NCBI GenBank assembly: GCA_027886175.1 | Contig: JAJNNQ010000002.1 | Span: 686,001 to 750,000 of the forward strand | Source: Phylloscopus collybita | Taxonomy: Eukaryota; Chordata; Aves; Passeriformes; Phylloscopidae | Length of the DNA stretch: 64,000 nt | Direction of reading: 5' to 3' | Part shown: positions 37,287 to 50,213 of the stretch, piece by piece | Numbering within the stretch: the stretch's first letter is position 1 | How the letters are laid out: every line of letters starts with the position of its first letter | Made by a program: the position numbers and the translations under genes | Notes under the pieces: model-generated | What the model was told of the DNA's origin: nothing | The model's input: only the letters and a program-made list of their open reading frames with translations | Databases searched by the model: none

Positions 37287-38044
37287 AAAAAAAAAATCTG
37301 GGGAAAATCTGCTGCAGTTCTGATTGGCAGTGTTTGATGATTAAAAACATGATTCATCCAAAAACAACCCACGCCTTTCAGTCTGTTCCCAGAGCTCTGG
37401 CGCCAACCAAATTCTGGGTACCCAAGAGACATTTCTGTCCTGTCACAGCAAGCAGCATCGGAATTGCAGCAAGGCAATTCCTTCCCCTGTGCTGGCACAG
37501 GGTGTCTTTCACAAGGATGACCCAAAGTGAGTCCAGTCTCACTTACAGGAAAGCCTTGGCTGCAAGAGCCTTTGTTGAGCAGGATGTTGCTGGACAGGGA
37601 ATGAAAGGGCCACAGCTGAGGTGTTCCCAAAGGGCGTTTTCAGTTGAAGACCCTTGCTGATAAGTGATTAGATGCTCTCAGCAAAAAAGGTGGTGCTAAA
37701 AGGATCAAGGAGTAAAGTCGGTGCTGAGTGGGAGCAATCTGCTGGTGAGAATCAACATCCTTGTTCCAGTAAGGCTGGAGAAGCCTGGCAATTCCAAGGC
37801 ATAAATCCCTTTGAGGCTTGCCACATCCCAGGTTTCAGCCGACACTGGGATGGGTTAAAAGCAGGAGGGGCAGCATTGTAAAGCCATGATCTTATCCCAG
37901 TCTCACCCAACTCCCTATTTATATGGTTGTAGATATATTGCATCCCATTGTCTGGGGCAGAACCTGGTGCTCAGCCCTTTGAGGGCTTGTGGGGAAGGCT
38001 CCTCTGATCAGGGAATTTTACAGCACTCGGTGATAGGGGACTTT
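37287..38044. other. Intron 1 unique sequence
   Basis: I see no clear repeat family or gene in this stretch. Confidence 0.35.
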
Positions 38045-38160
38045 GTGGCCTGGAGCCGTGGATCATCTCAGGCCTGATCGTGTCAGATTCCTTCCCGAAA
38101 ACAATGAGGAGCCTGAGTCACTACTTGGGTGGGAAACCTCCAAGGAAATCTTGGTATGAC
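38045..38160 (+). mobile_element. 5S-rRNA-derived SINE head (AmnSINE1/SINE3-like)
   Basis: The stretch cctgatcgtgtcagattc (38073-38090) and then acttgggtgggaaacctcc (38123-38141) align with two conserved parts of vertebrate 5S rRNA, about 14/19 and 20/25 identical over the compared blocks. The spacing between them is also preserved, 50 against 49 bases. It is far too diverged to be a working 5S gene. 5S-headed SINEs such as AmnSINE1 are known in amniotes. The rest of the element downstream is not recognised, so the family is tentative. Confidence 0.5.
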
Positions 38161-39900
38161 TCTGTATCTTCAGGACCATTAGGACCATGAGGGCTGCACC
38201 TGGTGGCTCCTTTGTCAGGTCTAACAACCCCTGTTTGAGTTAGAGTGTTCAAAAAGCTGCTCCAGGTGGCATTTCCTAAAATTCCTGTCACTCACATTCA
38301 GACCTCTGCTCTTAAACCTCAAAGGAATTTACTGGAACCTACTGTAACATCAAAGATGGAGAAAGGAATGAATAATTCAGGTTAAAACTCTGGTTCTGAG
38401 CACCAGGGAGAAGTTTGGTGATATTCAAAGTATCTCTGTATGTGACTTCCTTCAGTCCCGTGTCCAACATCCTCCCATGTGAAGGGAAGGATGATGTAGC
38501 AGATGGGATGAATCACTCATTCCTCTCAGATTTGGATGTCCTTCTGCTTTTCCAGGTCTTCTCCAGCCTTTCAGTACATCTGGATGTGGCATTTCGGGTC
38601 CTTTCAGTGCTCCCCAGTGCTGGGTTCTTCCCTCCTCCTTTGGGCTCACTCCCCAGCCCTGCTGTGCTCATCATTCACACCCTGGGGGTCAGTCCCCAAA
38701 TCCCCACATCCTCCTGGAGCCTTGACGTGGCTCCTGTCAATCCCACAAGCCTGGCTTGGCACAAGCTGGGGCATGGAGGTGGCTTTGGGTGGTGACATCC
38801 TGACCCCTCTTTTTGTGCTGCTGCCCTGCCCGTGCCCTTCACTCTTCCCCCTCCAGTGCCTCCATACCCTTCAGGCTTTTTCAGTTATGATGTGGTGGAG
38901 TTTTTTGGGGCTGTTGCTAAGAAAGTTCAACAGCACTGAGATGATCTCAGGGAGTTCCAGTTAAAACCAGACTTCTTTGATGGCAATTGCCCAGCAGAGT
39001 GACACTGGAGAGTTGTCAGCTCCCCATGTATTTCTTTTGTACTATGCTGATCCTAAATATGACCACTTTGAATTCTTTATTCATTCTTTTTCTTCATATT
39101 CTGACCAAAAATGCTGGATCAGCATGACCTCTGTTTAACAGTCTCATTTAAAAATTGCATGAAATTAGTTTTCCATAGAACTGTGGTTACTACAACTAAT
39201 TATATTACAACTTTTCCATCCTCTGTGGGTTCAGTCTTGTATCATCCACTTCCCTTTTGGGCCAGATAACAGATTTACAGTTATTCATTTGCTCTTTAAC
39301 AACACAGTGGATTCCTAACCTATTTGGCATTCTCTTGTTTTCCATCATCACTTGGAGATTTATGACAAATGTTCACAGTAGTTATCCAGAAATATCCGAG
39401 ATTCCCTTCCTTTTTTATCTCCTTGTTTATCTACAGGAAGTTAATATATTATTAGGGACTACAAATGTGTGCATGAATATCTCTGTATGTTCTCTAACAG
39501 CACATCAAACAATTATTTATTGGTCATCCTCGTGTTCTTAGCACCACTAACCATGGATTATCCATGATGAGCTCTCCTTATCACTTATCTGCTTTATTGT
39601 GTCCCAATTCACATTCACAATTTCCCACTCTTCTCACCTGGTCTTTGAGTGCACACAGGAATGGGGTGAGTGAGATTCATCAGCAGTGCTGGGAATGGAC
39701 GACTTTTAAACCACGCCATTGGGATTTCATTTTTGTAACCTACATTTATTTTCTTAAACTTCTCGTGCTCCACCTGGACAGACTTTTCTTTTACCCTCCT
39801 CCCACTCTAGTTCTGTGCTCCTGTATCACAGTCCCAGTAGAATCCTTGATTTCTTAGAACCAGGAAATATGTCCCTTTTTTTTTTTAATCATTTACTGAA
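38161..39900. other. Intron 1 unique sequence
   Basis: It may include the body of the SINE that starts at 38045. I see nothing else. Confidence 0.35.
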
Positions 39901-40006
39901 CCAAAAAAAACCCCAAAAAACCCACAACAAAACAAAACAAACAAACAAAAAATAAAAAACCAAAAACACAAACAAACAAACAAAAAAACCCAAAAAACCA
40001 AAACCC
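39901..40006. repeat. A/C-only low-complexity tract (about 105 bp)
   Basis: Runs of A separated by single or grouped C, with no G and a single T on the plus strand. It is a marked strand asymmetry. Confidence 0.9.
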
Positions 40007-42659
40007 TTTGAAAACTTTTTTCCAGAACCCTCCCAGCCCCTCTCAGCCAGCCCGCTGTCATTTTGCACCTCGCCTTTCCAGACCTTCCCCATTATTCATT
40101 ATTATGCCTTAGCAGTTGCCAGTTCCAAGGAAGTGGAAAGGTTCCTTGTCCTGAGCACCGTGTGTGCACATAGCGAGAGACAGTCCCTGCCCCGCAGCAC
40201 TTCGAATCTAATCTAAAGAGACAGAAAAAAAGGTGGGTGAAATGAAGAATTATTAGTATGGCACGGTGTTAGCAACTCCTTACCCTGGATCCCTGGCAGC
40301 TTTCCAGCCCCCAAAAAGGACAGGAGTGCAGCTATTTCTTTTCAAGGTAAGAGTAGAGCAGGGGGTTTTTTGTTGGTGGAAAAATCTCCACCCTGATTCT
40401 GCCACAGAGGAAGGGGTTTTTTTTTGTTTTTTTTTTTTTATGGGCATTTGACATGTTTGAAGCAGGGGTCTACCAGAGAAGAGGCAATGGCTGTGAGCAG
40501 CTGCTGAAGGCTCTCCTGCTGCTGTGTCAAAAAAAAAAAAAAAAAAAAAAAGGAAAAAAGTAGAATCCACGTTTCTGCAGCTGGGAAACTCAAGGGAGCA
40601 TTCCCCTTCTCCCTGTCGAGATTTGACATGTGTGGACACAGACAAGGAGCGGGGTTTGCTTAGGCAGAGCACCAGTGCTGACTCCTGCTATTCTGCTAAC
40701 TGCTCTTCATTTTCTACTTACTGCTGCCTCCCATCCTACCTCATTCCTGGCCCCTTCTCTCTTTCTTTCACCCCTTCATGTCCTGCCTGAATGCAGAAAA
40801 TGAGCTTTTTACAGCGGGGATCATCTTCCCTGACGCTTCTCCACCGAGCTCTGAACACAATGGGAGCCCTAATCTCAGACTCAGGTTCAAGGCATAATAG
40901 TAATAATTATTGTTGTTATCATTGTAATAACAATGATGGAAAGATTTAGAGAAAGCGAAGGGGGAGAGAAAAAATGTTGCTAACAGCAAGGGAAGATTAC
41001 CCTGATCCTGGAAAGAGGTGTGTATCAGCAGCTTTTAATCACCAGATAGGCTTCCTCTTCCAGGGTGGGGTGATGCAGGAGTCCGGGAGCTCTGGTTGTG
41101 TTCCCTGATGGAGCAATGCGCTGGGAGATGTGTGAGTGGGTCGGTGAGGGTGCAAAAAGGGGCTTTTTTCCTAAATTCAGGGGCTCAGAAAGACGGGGAA
41201 TGGAACTGCAGGCAGCTGTCCAGGTCCATCAGCAGACAGCGGCCCAGACCACACAGCCAGAGAGGTCAAGGTTTGGCCACTTGTGGAGCTTGGAGCTGGG
41301 GGTTAACAGCCAACGTGGGCATGTGGGGCTTTCTCCCTCTCTCCTTTCTTTGGAGCACAGCAGATAAATAGCTCCAGGTGAAGGCCTGTACATTCTTTAT
41401 GAAGCAAAACGTGCTGTCGGTGTAAGGAGGCGAATGTGTGGCCCGGGGCACCATGTGCAATGTAATGTGTCTCGAGTCCCTTGCACGGGCTTGTTTGAAA
41501 TATGTGTCAATAACACCAGCAGCCGTTTGCTGCTCAGAAAGGAAAAGGAGGTGAGCGTGGTGGGGAGAGAGGGGAGAGCAGCATGGGGTGGAGGGCAGGT
41601 AGGTCCCCATCCTCCCCCACCAGCCTCCTTAAAGACCCCAAAGCTTCCCCTCCTCCCCACCACCCACTCCCTGTTCCTTGGTGAGATCACCCTCATTACA
41701 GTGGAAACCCAGCACAAGCACTTCCAGGAGACAGCCAATGTATTTTACTTACAAACTCATTTTTATAGCAGAAGCAATAAACGGTCTCTGGCAGGGAGAG
41801 GGTGAAGCCTCTAATTATTATTATTTTTAAGGAAGCAAACCAAACCCAGGTTAAAAATTATGGCGGACCAACCATCTTCCTCTTCTTGCTTCCTGTTCTA
41901 GACAGGATTCAGGTCTCAGTGATTCCAGCAGAGTCCAAATTAGCACCTGCAAGTCCCACGTGTGGAAAGCCACAGTCCTTCTGTACAAACCTCTTTGCCA
42001 CAGCTGCCACAAGAGTTTGGCTCCAGCAGCAGCAGCAGCAGCAGCAGCAGCTCTCACAGGGAGGGCAGGTCAGCACATCCCTGGGGGAACTGGTAGATTC
42101 CCCATCTCTGGATATCTCTGGATCAAGAGTGGGCACCTCTCTGGGGGAGGTGATTCAGCCACGGCCAGTGGTGTAGAGGAGATGAGTTAATGGGTGGTCT
42201 AACTTGGTAATTACATACCTTGATGGATCCGTAAGATTACAGTGCTGTTGGAAGGGAGCTCGGCAGAATTCCTAAGCTTTTGTGACTGCCTGTCACCAGT
42301 TCCCCTGCCCCAGCTGAGGAAAACCATCTCACAAGGAGGCAGGTGGAATGGTGCTGAACCTTCAGTCTGGAATTTTGTGTCCTTGTGAGAATGTCCCTGG
42401 CTTGGTCTACAGTGGGAATTGCTGCATTCAGGTCTTTGCTCCTGTATTTTTTTATAATTCCCATGGAGGGGGTTTCTTCCCCACTGCAGCCCTCCTTCTC
42501 CTCTCAGCAAGTCTCTCTGGAGCTCAGAACCAGACCTTTGGCCAAAGGGTTTGGTTCAGGTGAGCACAAACCTCTTGTTCATCACCTGACTAAATAATCC
42601 TGAGCTCAAGGTGGGATTCATCCCACTGGACACCTGCACTGCCAGTAACTCCCACCTGA
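40007..42659. other. Intron 1 unique sequence with a CAG tract
   Basis: About nine CAG lie at 42024-42051, and an A run at about 40529-40550. A short CR1-like stretch is possible at 42060-42170 (gattccccatctctggat). Nothing else was recognised. Confidence 0.4.
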
Positions 42660-42800
42660 GGAATCACAGAATCATAACATGGTTTGGGTAGGGAAGGACC
42701 TTAAAGATCATCCTGCCATGGCAGGGACACCTTCCACTATCCCAGGGTGCTCCAAGCCCTGTCCAGCTTTGCTTTGGACACTCCCAGGGATGCATTACAC
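42660..42800 (-). mobile_element. CR1 LINE 3'-end fragment
   Basis: The plus strand reads gaatcacagaatcataac, then aaggaccttaaagatcatcc and ccagggtgctccaagccc, the inverted CR1 3' end. Confidence 0.92.
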
Positions 42801-43873
42801 TTTCATGGCCAGTGGAGTCCAGCTCTAAACTGGACTTAACTCCATGACTTAACTTCTAATTGAAACTGGTATCCTGACTAGGTCAAATTCCTTGTCTCCT
42901 AACTGCATCCAGTTCTTCCCACTGGGCACGTTGGGCATGTGGTTTGGCTGGCTGGGGTCTGTGTTGTAGCCTTCCACAGCAGCTGAGTCCCAAAAGGCTC
43001 CCAGTCCTGGTGTAGATTCCCAGAGGTACCTGAGACACCCAAGCAGAGCTAGAAGCCACTGCAGGGGTCCTACAGAAAACCTGTGGCACTTGGGAGCCAG
43101 GTTTAACCCCCAAGAGACATCCCTGTCCCTGCACTCAACCAAACTGACCCTCCCTGGAGATACCTCACCAGCTTTTGGAGGCTTGACCCACCTTGTTCTG
43201 AGCTTCTGATTTCCAAATGTTATTAGTCAGTATTAGCAGGAAAAGGAGGTGTAAGAAGGAGTTCCTTGAGGGCACCCTCGATGTTTCTGGTCCATGTTTG
43301 GGTGCACCAGAGCGGAGAAATGTTCCATCAAGCCTCCAAACGCAGGGATGTGCCAACAGGTGTCCGTGCCTGGGCACGGGCAGGAGGGGACAGGAGCAGA
43401 AGGCAGAGAACATCTGATGGTGGCACCAGGGGTAAACATGCTCTCGTGTTCATGGCTTTGCTTCCACTGCCATTTTTGGCCTTGTAGTTGAGCAATTCCT
43501 TCCAGAGAAAGCTTCCTCTCTGCCCTCCTGCTTGGTGATAAATGGGGTGGTGTCCTCTGGGTGAAGAGCTTAGAGACCTTTAATCCCCTGAAGTCTTTGT
43601 GCTGTCAAATCTCCAGGTGTTCCTGCTTTGTGTAAAATAACTGAGCGCTTCTTACTCCTGCTAAATCCCTTTCTATTCCTCTGAACCTCGGTGATAATTT
43701 GCGAAACGGAGTTCCATTAATTAATTAGTTCAGCATTGTAATAAACCCCAGAGTTGTGCTCTAAGGCAGTAGTTATAGAGCTTCTATGCCATTTAATATG
43801 TTGTTCTTGTAAAATTCCTTTAAAACTGAACTTTCTCTTTTCCAGACAGTTGAAAATTCCTATATTACTGAAT

Positions 43874-43874
<1 letters not shown>
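42801..43874. other. Intron 1 unique sequence
   Basis: I see no repeat family or gene in this stretch. Confidence 0.35.
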
Positions 43875-43910
<36 letters not shown>

Positions 43911-43918
43911 AAAAAGAA
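43875..43918. repeat. Poly(A) run of 44
   Basis: A pure A run followed by two aaaaag units. No retroposed gene body was recognised before it. Confidence 0.85.
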
Positions 43919-44009
43919 AAAAGTTGGTAAAATCTTAAGTGATTTGTTCAGTTAAATATTTATGGCCAGTCAAAATATCTCCTTTGGATTCCTGCTTTTC
44001 TGCATTCTG

Positions 44010-44200
44010 ATGCACTTTCACTGGCACAGGTTGGCCGGAGAGGTGGTGGGTCCCATTCCTGGGAACACCCATGGTCAGGCTGGACGGGGCTCTGATCTGG
44101 TTGAAGATGTTCCTGATTATGACACGGGGGTTGGAGTCGGTGACCTTTGAGGTTCCCAGACAAACCATTCTTACACAAGCCATTCCATGATTCCCTCATT
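44010..44200 (+). mobile_element. CR1 LINE 3'-end fragment
   Basis: A diverged CR1 tail: tggcacaggttggccggag, ttcctgggaacacccatgg, then a ccattccatgattc end. Confidence 0.8.
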
Positions 44201-45074
44201 CTGTATCCAGGGTCTAGGGGCATGGGAAAGCTGAAAGCCAGGGCGTGAGCAGCCTCTTTGATTGCTCCTGCCGCTCCTTGGTGAGACAGAGCTGCTCCTG
44301 CAGAGGCTGCGTGGTCTCTGTGGCCACTCAGGCTGCTCAGACCCCACATGAGAGCCATGGATGGATTTGCTCGTCTCCAGTGGAGCTCCCTTCCCACAGA
44401 ATGGTTTTGTCACCGCTCAGATCTCCTGTGAAACCCAATTATGAGCATTGCATAATCCCCCAGCTCCATCGGTGCCTCAGTTCTGCAGGGAACACAGAGA
44501 AATCCAAGCTGGAAGGAATCCATCTGCCAAGCTGAGTGACCCTGCAGCTTTATTATTATGATGATGAAGAGGAGGGCTGTCTCTAGTTTCTAAAGTAAAC
44601 ACAGGTGGTATCTTGGCAGAGAAAACGTGCAGCAGAGAGCTGGGATTGCTCTCCCAAATTCTTGGCCACTTCCCTCGCTGCATGTCAAAGCTGGTATCTT
44701 TGCCTAACAGTGATCACCCCTGCACGAGCTGATCACTATCTGGCAGCCTGTCTGCAGCTCCCCAGCCACTCACAGAAAGAAATCATTAAGGCTGGGATGC
44801 TGCTCAGGGAGAGGTGCAGGTGCTGCTCCTGCTGCTCCTGCCACCCGGAGAGATTCCCGAGCCCTTCCACGGAGGCTCCGTGCCCCCAGCCCTGAGGGCT
44901 TGTTTGCTCTTCACCCAGAATCTGCTTCCATCCCCCAAGTCAAGAGATTGGAGGTCGTTTATGCTGCCCCAAGGACAACTCCCTACCCACTTGCTTTCCT
45001 CAAAATCTTTCCCCTCCTACCTGCAATGAGGATGGTTCAGCTGGGAGAAGAGAAGGGTTCAGGGTGACCCAGTT
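44201..45074. other. Intron 1 unique sequence
   Basis: I see no repeat family or gene in this stretch. Confidence 0.35.
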
Positions 45075-45425
45075 GTGGCCAGGACCTGAAAGGAGCTACA
45101 AGAAAGATGGAGATCAGCAATTTACAAGGGCCTGGAGTGACAGGACAAGGGGGGATGGCTTCAAACTGAAAGAGAGTAGGGCTGGATTAGATATTGGGAA
45201 GGATTTCCTCTCTGTGAGGGTGGTGAGGCCCTGGCACAGGATGCCCAGAGAAGCTGTGGCTGCCTCTGGATCCCTGGAAGTGCCCAAGGCCAGGCTGGAC
45301 AGGGGTTGGAGCAACCTGGAATAGTGGGAGGTGTCCCTGTCCATGGCAGGGGGCTGGAAGTAGATCGTTTTTAAGGTCCCTTCCAACCCAGGCCATTCTG
45401 GCATTCTGTGATTCCATGATTCTTT
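45075..45425 (+). mobile_element. CR1 LINE 3' end
   Basis: A well-preserved CR1 tail: gctggattagatattggg, gaggccctggcacaggatgc, ccatggcagggggctgg, then ccttccaacccaggcc and a terminal attctgtgattccatg. It faces an inverted copy about 400 bp downstream. Confidence 0.95.
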
Positions 45426-45819
45426 CTCATCCCCTAGTTTTTTTGTCATTGATCAGCCTGACCCCTTCCAGATGTTTTCCATCCAGGCACTGCCTCACCT
45501 GTCAAGAAGTTTCCACCCTGGAGAACAATTCTGTTCCTCTGAGGAACATCAAGGCACCACATTGGCCAACCCACTTGGAGAAGAAACCCTTTGAGCCACA
45601 GCTCCTGGTGTGAGAACACCAGGGCCCAGCAGGTTTAGGGAGAGCAGCCTGGAGAGGAAAGCTTGGTCCTTCTCCCTGCTGGCTGGTGCTGCACATGTGA
45701 TGCCATAATGCTCTGGCTGTGTTTTTGGAATTTAGACCAATTCTGGAAGAAGCTTTCATATAAATCACCTTTTTTTCACCCAAGAGACCTGGAGATTGGG
45801 TAGCCTCTTACTTGAGAGT

Positions 45820-46045
45820 CATAAAATCATGGAATGGTTTTGGCTGGGAGGGACCTTAAAGATCATCCCATTCCACCCCCTGCCATGGGCAGGGATACCT
45901 TCCACTATCCCAGGTGATCCCAGCCCCATCCAGCCTGGCCTTGCACACTTCCAGGGATCCAGGGGCAGCCACAGCTTCTCTGGGAGTTCCATCCCAGGGC
46001 CTCACCACCCTCACAGGGAAGAATTCCTTCCTCATACCTAGTCTA
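45820..46045 (-). mobile_element. CR1 LINE 3'-end fragment
   Basis: An inverted CR1 copy: ataaaatcatggaatgg, then gccatgggcagggatacc, ccagggatccaggggcagcc and cctcaccaccctcacaggg. Its truncated 5' side abuts the TA microsatellite at 46049. Confidence 0.95.
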
Positions 46046-46048
46046 AAT

Positions 46049-46075
46049 GTATATAAATATATACATATATATATA

Positions 46076-46129
<54 letters not shown>
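46049..46129. repeat. (TA)n microsatellite
   Basis: About 80 bases of TA with a few interruptions, self-complementary and likely to form cruciforms. Confidence 0.95.
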
Positions 46130-46131
<2 letters not shown>

Positions 46132-46651
46132 CTTCCTTTCTCCAAAACAGATTATAAAACCTTGACTTAGCTTTAGGTCGTTGTCACTGTTGAGGGGTTG
46201 CCAAGTGGAGGGACTTTGTTTGACAACCCAAGGAAATTAATCTGCCTTATGGCTGAAACCTCCTTGCCTGTTCCCTTCAGAGCAGAATGAATTTTGGGCT
46301 GAAGGAGATCCAGCACATCCATTCCAGTAAACAGGAGGTTTACAGTGGTAGAAGCAATGGTAAAGTCAGACACTGGTAGAAGTCAGTGCTGTGAAGCAAA
46401 TTAAACCTTTCCCTTCTTTCTCTCCACACCAGGTTTTATTGCGGTTGTTATTCTTTCTGTTTTGAGAGACGATCTCTGAGAGAGAATTTTTCTCCCTCTC
46501 AAGGTGTATACAAATGCCAGGACATCCACTGGCATTTTTCCTGTACCTCTGAGCGACTCATCAGTCTGTACCTCTTTAATTTTACTGGGATCTAGCTGAA
46601 ACATGTCAAGGAGCCATGAGGATTTTTTTTCCCATGCAAAGTAGTTTCTTT

Positions 46652-46690
<39 letters not shown>

Positions 46691-47361
46691 AATCCAGTTG
46701 TTCTGTTGCAGCAGAAATTGGACTTTCATTTGAGAAAAAAATCGTTTTATAAGCAGTAAAAAAAGTTTGAACTTTGGTCTCACGGCAGCCTTGCTGCTGT
46801 TTTAGTGCTAAATAAGAGTTGTTTTCTCTTTGGGCTTTGGTGTTGTTCATGTCCTTCCTCCATGAGGATTTTTTGTTGTCTGATATCCGGTCATCTTTTG
46901 CTGCAGCTCTTCCCAAAGAGAGGGAAGGAGAGGACAAGGAGCTCTCTGCCTTCTGCTGCTTTCCACATTTTTCTAAAATCTGGAATACAGACCTGAAATG
47001 TATTTCTGGGGGAAAGTTTGTCTTTCCTGACCTGCTCTCAGGCTCCTTTCCCACATGGCAGGACCAGGATCCAGAGAAATATTCCCCTTGGTCCACTCTG
47101 TGACAGAAATGGTTTCTCAGGGAAGGTGTAAGGTGTGTTCATGTCTGTTTGTGACTCTGGAACAGCTGATTCCCTATTGATCAGTCCTTGAGTTGTTCAG
47201 GGGCATTGAATGAGAGGAGAATTGTGACATTGCAGACCAAAGGAGGAGCAGATTCCATGATGAATGAATGATATGAAAGGAAGCACAACCATAATTTATT
47301 GCAAAGCACTTGGAAGGTATTTTGATGGATAGTGCAAGTAGATGAAAAGCCCTTTTAGGTT

Positions 47362-47400
<39 letters not shown>

Positions 47401-47887
47401 GTTCATTAGTTCAAAGTGGAGCAAGTTTTTCATGGTAGCAAAATCAGGCATGCGATCAGAAATCCTTTTTTTCCAAAAAAATTCAAAACATTTCACTTAA
47501 CTTTTGAGGTTCTGAGTAGTTTAAGATAAAGACAACAGATTTTTACACAAAATAAAATTGTTTGCAAATCCACCCTCCATAAAACTGCTGTTTTTACATT
47601 GGTCAGAAAAATTAACCTTATTGTGAGTGCTTGGCAAATGCGCCAAACTCAGAAGATTTCAGAGTTTTTTGTAATGTAAAAAAATTGTGCCTAGTCCTAG
47701 CTCACAGTTTCAGTAGAGTTGTTAAAGTAATGTAGGAGTTTGCCCTTCCTCAAGGTGTTTAAGATTTGGACACAGTGACAATGAGAAATGGCAAAATTCC
47801 CGATGCAGCTGGAGCTGTGCTGTGGGTCTGCAAAGGAAACAATCCCTGAGGTTGCCCAATCCAAATTTCTAATTTGGTATCGATAAT

Positions 47888-47920
<33 letters not shown>

Positions 47921-48138
47921 GCTCACACAAGTGTGACAACAAGTTCCTTATTGACTGTCTGGGTGCAATAAAAGCCCTTAAACACATTCTCAGTTTTAAA
48001 TGTGTGCTGAAGCCCCATTGATTCCAGTGTTAACATGAGGCACCAGATGAAGTGCTTCTCTAAACCAAGGCTTCCTGCACTTTCCTTAGGAGTATTTTAT
48101 GACCAGAACAAAAAGTAGTTGTAGGATTCATTAGAGGG
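46130..48138. other. Intron 1 unique sequence with homopolymers
   Basis: A runs at 46654-46688 (35) and 47894-47920 (27), and a T run at 47367-47397 (31). No gene was recognised. Confidence 0.4.
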
Positions 48139-48231
48139 AAAAGAAAAAGAAAAAGAAAAAGAAAAAGAAAAAGAAAAAGAAAAAGAAAAAGAAAAGAAAA
48201 GAAAAGAAAAGAAAAGAAAAGAAAAGAAAAG

Positions 48232-48262
<31 letters not shown>

Positions 48263-48264
48263 GA
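48139..48264. repeat. Compound (AAAAAG)n-(AAAAG)n microsatellite
   Basis: A hexamer array changes into a pentamer array near 48190. All bases are purines on the plus strand. The Phe/Leu- and Phe/Ser-rich minus-strand open frames come from it. Confidence 0.95.
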
Positions 48265-50165
48265 GGGAGAGAGTGCAAAAGGAAGGAAAAACAAAGAGGA
48301 GGAAACTTTATGGCTCCGTAAACAGCTGTAAGCAATGTCTCTGGTCGGGTCAGACCGGTCTGAGTTGACAAGGCAGTGTCTCCAATTATACAGCATGCTG
48401 TAGCCTGTAAAAATGAAATCAATTTGTTATTTTTCTGGGAGAACATTATAGCGTGAGTTCACACATTTGGTGAGCCCGATGACTCAGTGAAAGCCAGAGG
48501 AGGAACTCGCAGACCTCGGTGTGTGTGTGTGTGTGTGTATGTGTGCACAGCTGAGGGTCTCCGTGTGCTCAGCACAACCCCAACTCACACTCACAGCACC
48601 TCCCTGAAGGACAGGCTGAGAAATGTGAGGGATTTGCTCTATCAGAGCAGTGGGCAGTGAGAATCCTGCTGTTCTTACCTCAAAACCTCAAAACGAACGG
48701 CGCTTTCCATCCGTGGCTCTCCTTTCAAAATTGGCTTCATCACGCAGGAGTTTCAGGATAAAATTCCCCCGAGCACTTAAGCACTTAAGCAATTTAGAAG
48801 TCCAAATCCAATCTTTGCAGGGATCTGAGGTCTTTGAGCCCAGTCCTCCAAGGTATTTAGCACTGACATAGCCCAGGCCAGACCTCAGCGCAGGGGGATG
48901 AGCCTTAATGAGAGGTTTGAAACCACAATATGTACTTTATATTGCTGATCATTTAAAAAAGGTTCAAGTTGGCATGCTTTAGGGGTTGGGGGGGGGGAGC
49001 TGGGAGCATTAGGACTAGCCACAGTCCTAATTATTATTGAAATTCAGAGTGGGAGTCTAAATAACTTTACATTGTGTAGGCATTTTTCATTGCCTAATAT
49101 GTTGTTTTATCCCTTCCCTCCATTCCCCTAATTTAGCACACCTGACCCAGAAAATTAGAGCTATTTTCACCTAAAACTTCATTCCAGTGCCCAAGTTATA
49201 TAAGCATTGTGCTGGGGAGAAGGAGGCAGGTTCTTTTCCAGGCCAGCCAGTCGTTGCCTCACAAACACACATTCTTTCCATTTGTCATGAAACCCTGAGA
49301 GGGGTTAGGCTGGGAGAAGTCAGAAGTAAAAGGCAGCAAAGGTGTTTACATGAAACTTCAAATTACTCCCCTTTCATTTGCAAGTAACTGTTGTTCCTCG
49401 TCCCAGGTAAATTTATCCATCAGCAATATCATTAGATGAGTTCATTATAACCACGAGATTTACAGCGCTCATAAACTGCAGTGTAGGTGGCAGATTAAAA
49501 TGTTAAGGCTTATACATCTCTAAAACCCTGCATTGCCATCCTGGCACCTTTTATGAGGTAAATGGAGCTGGATGGAGGCAGATCTCCACTGGGGAGACCT
49601 CCAGGGAGAAGCCCCAGATGGAGGATGTGGTATGGAAGCAACACCAGGGTCACTGGGACCTGGATCCAGGCTTGAAAATGTGGTTTGAGGGGCCATTATT
49701 CTGCTGCCTGGGTTGTTTTTCAGATGACATGTGTAGCAAAGGAGTTAATTGCCTTGGGTAATTAAAGAGTTCCAAAGACTTTTTCCAAGGAACTGGGTTG
49801 TTAATACTTGTATTCTCTCCTCCTCTGTTCTGTAGATCCTAAGGGAAGACAAAGTCAAAGCAGCATCTCTTGCACTTAGAGTGGAAGGTGCTGAGTGTTG
49901 TGGTGTGCCTTAGTTCCTGTGGGAATTTGCTGTCCTGGCCAAACCTCAGCTCAGGGAATTTTGCTTTCTTAGCACCCGCTTGAAGCTGCCATTGAGCTCA
50001 TTGCTTTTCAAATCCAGCCTCAAACTACTCTAAATAAGCTGCCCTGGTCCACGTTAGAGATAGCAAAGACTTTCCTTGGCCTCTTCCTCCAGCTCTCCAA
50101 GGATTTCTGAGATTTTGCAAAAAAAAATTCCAAGTGAAATTCCCAGTTCCCACTTTCAGCTTGGG

Positions 50166-50213
<48 letters not shown>

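Noticed and set aside
43875..43918. Poly(A) run as the tail of a processed pseudogene
   Set aside because: No recognisable gene body lies before it. The same holds for the other A runs.
46401..47096. 231-residue minus-strand open frame
   Set aside because: Spans a 35-base homopolymer that gives a Phe run, with no family resemblance.
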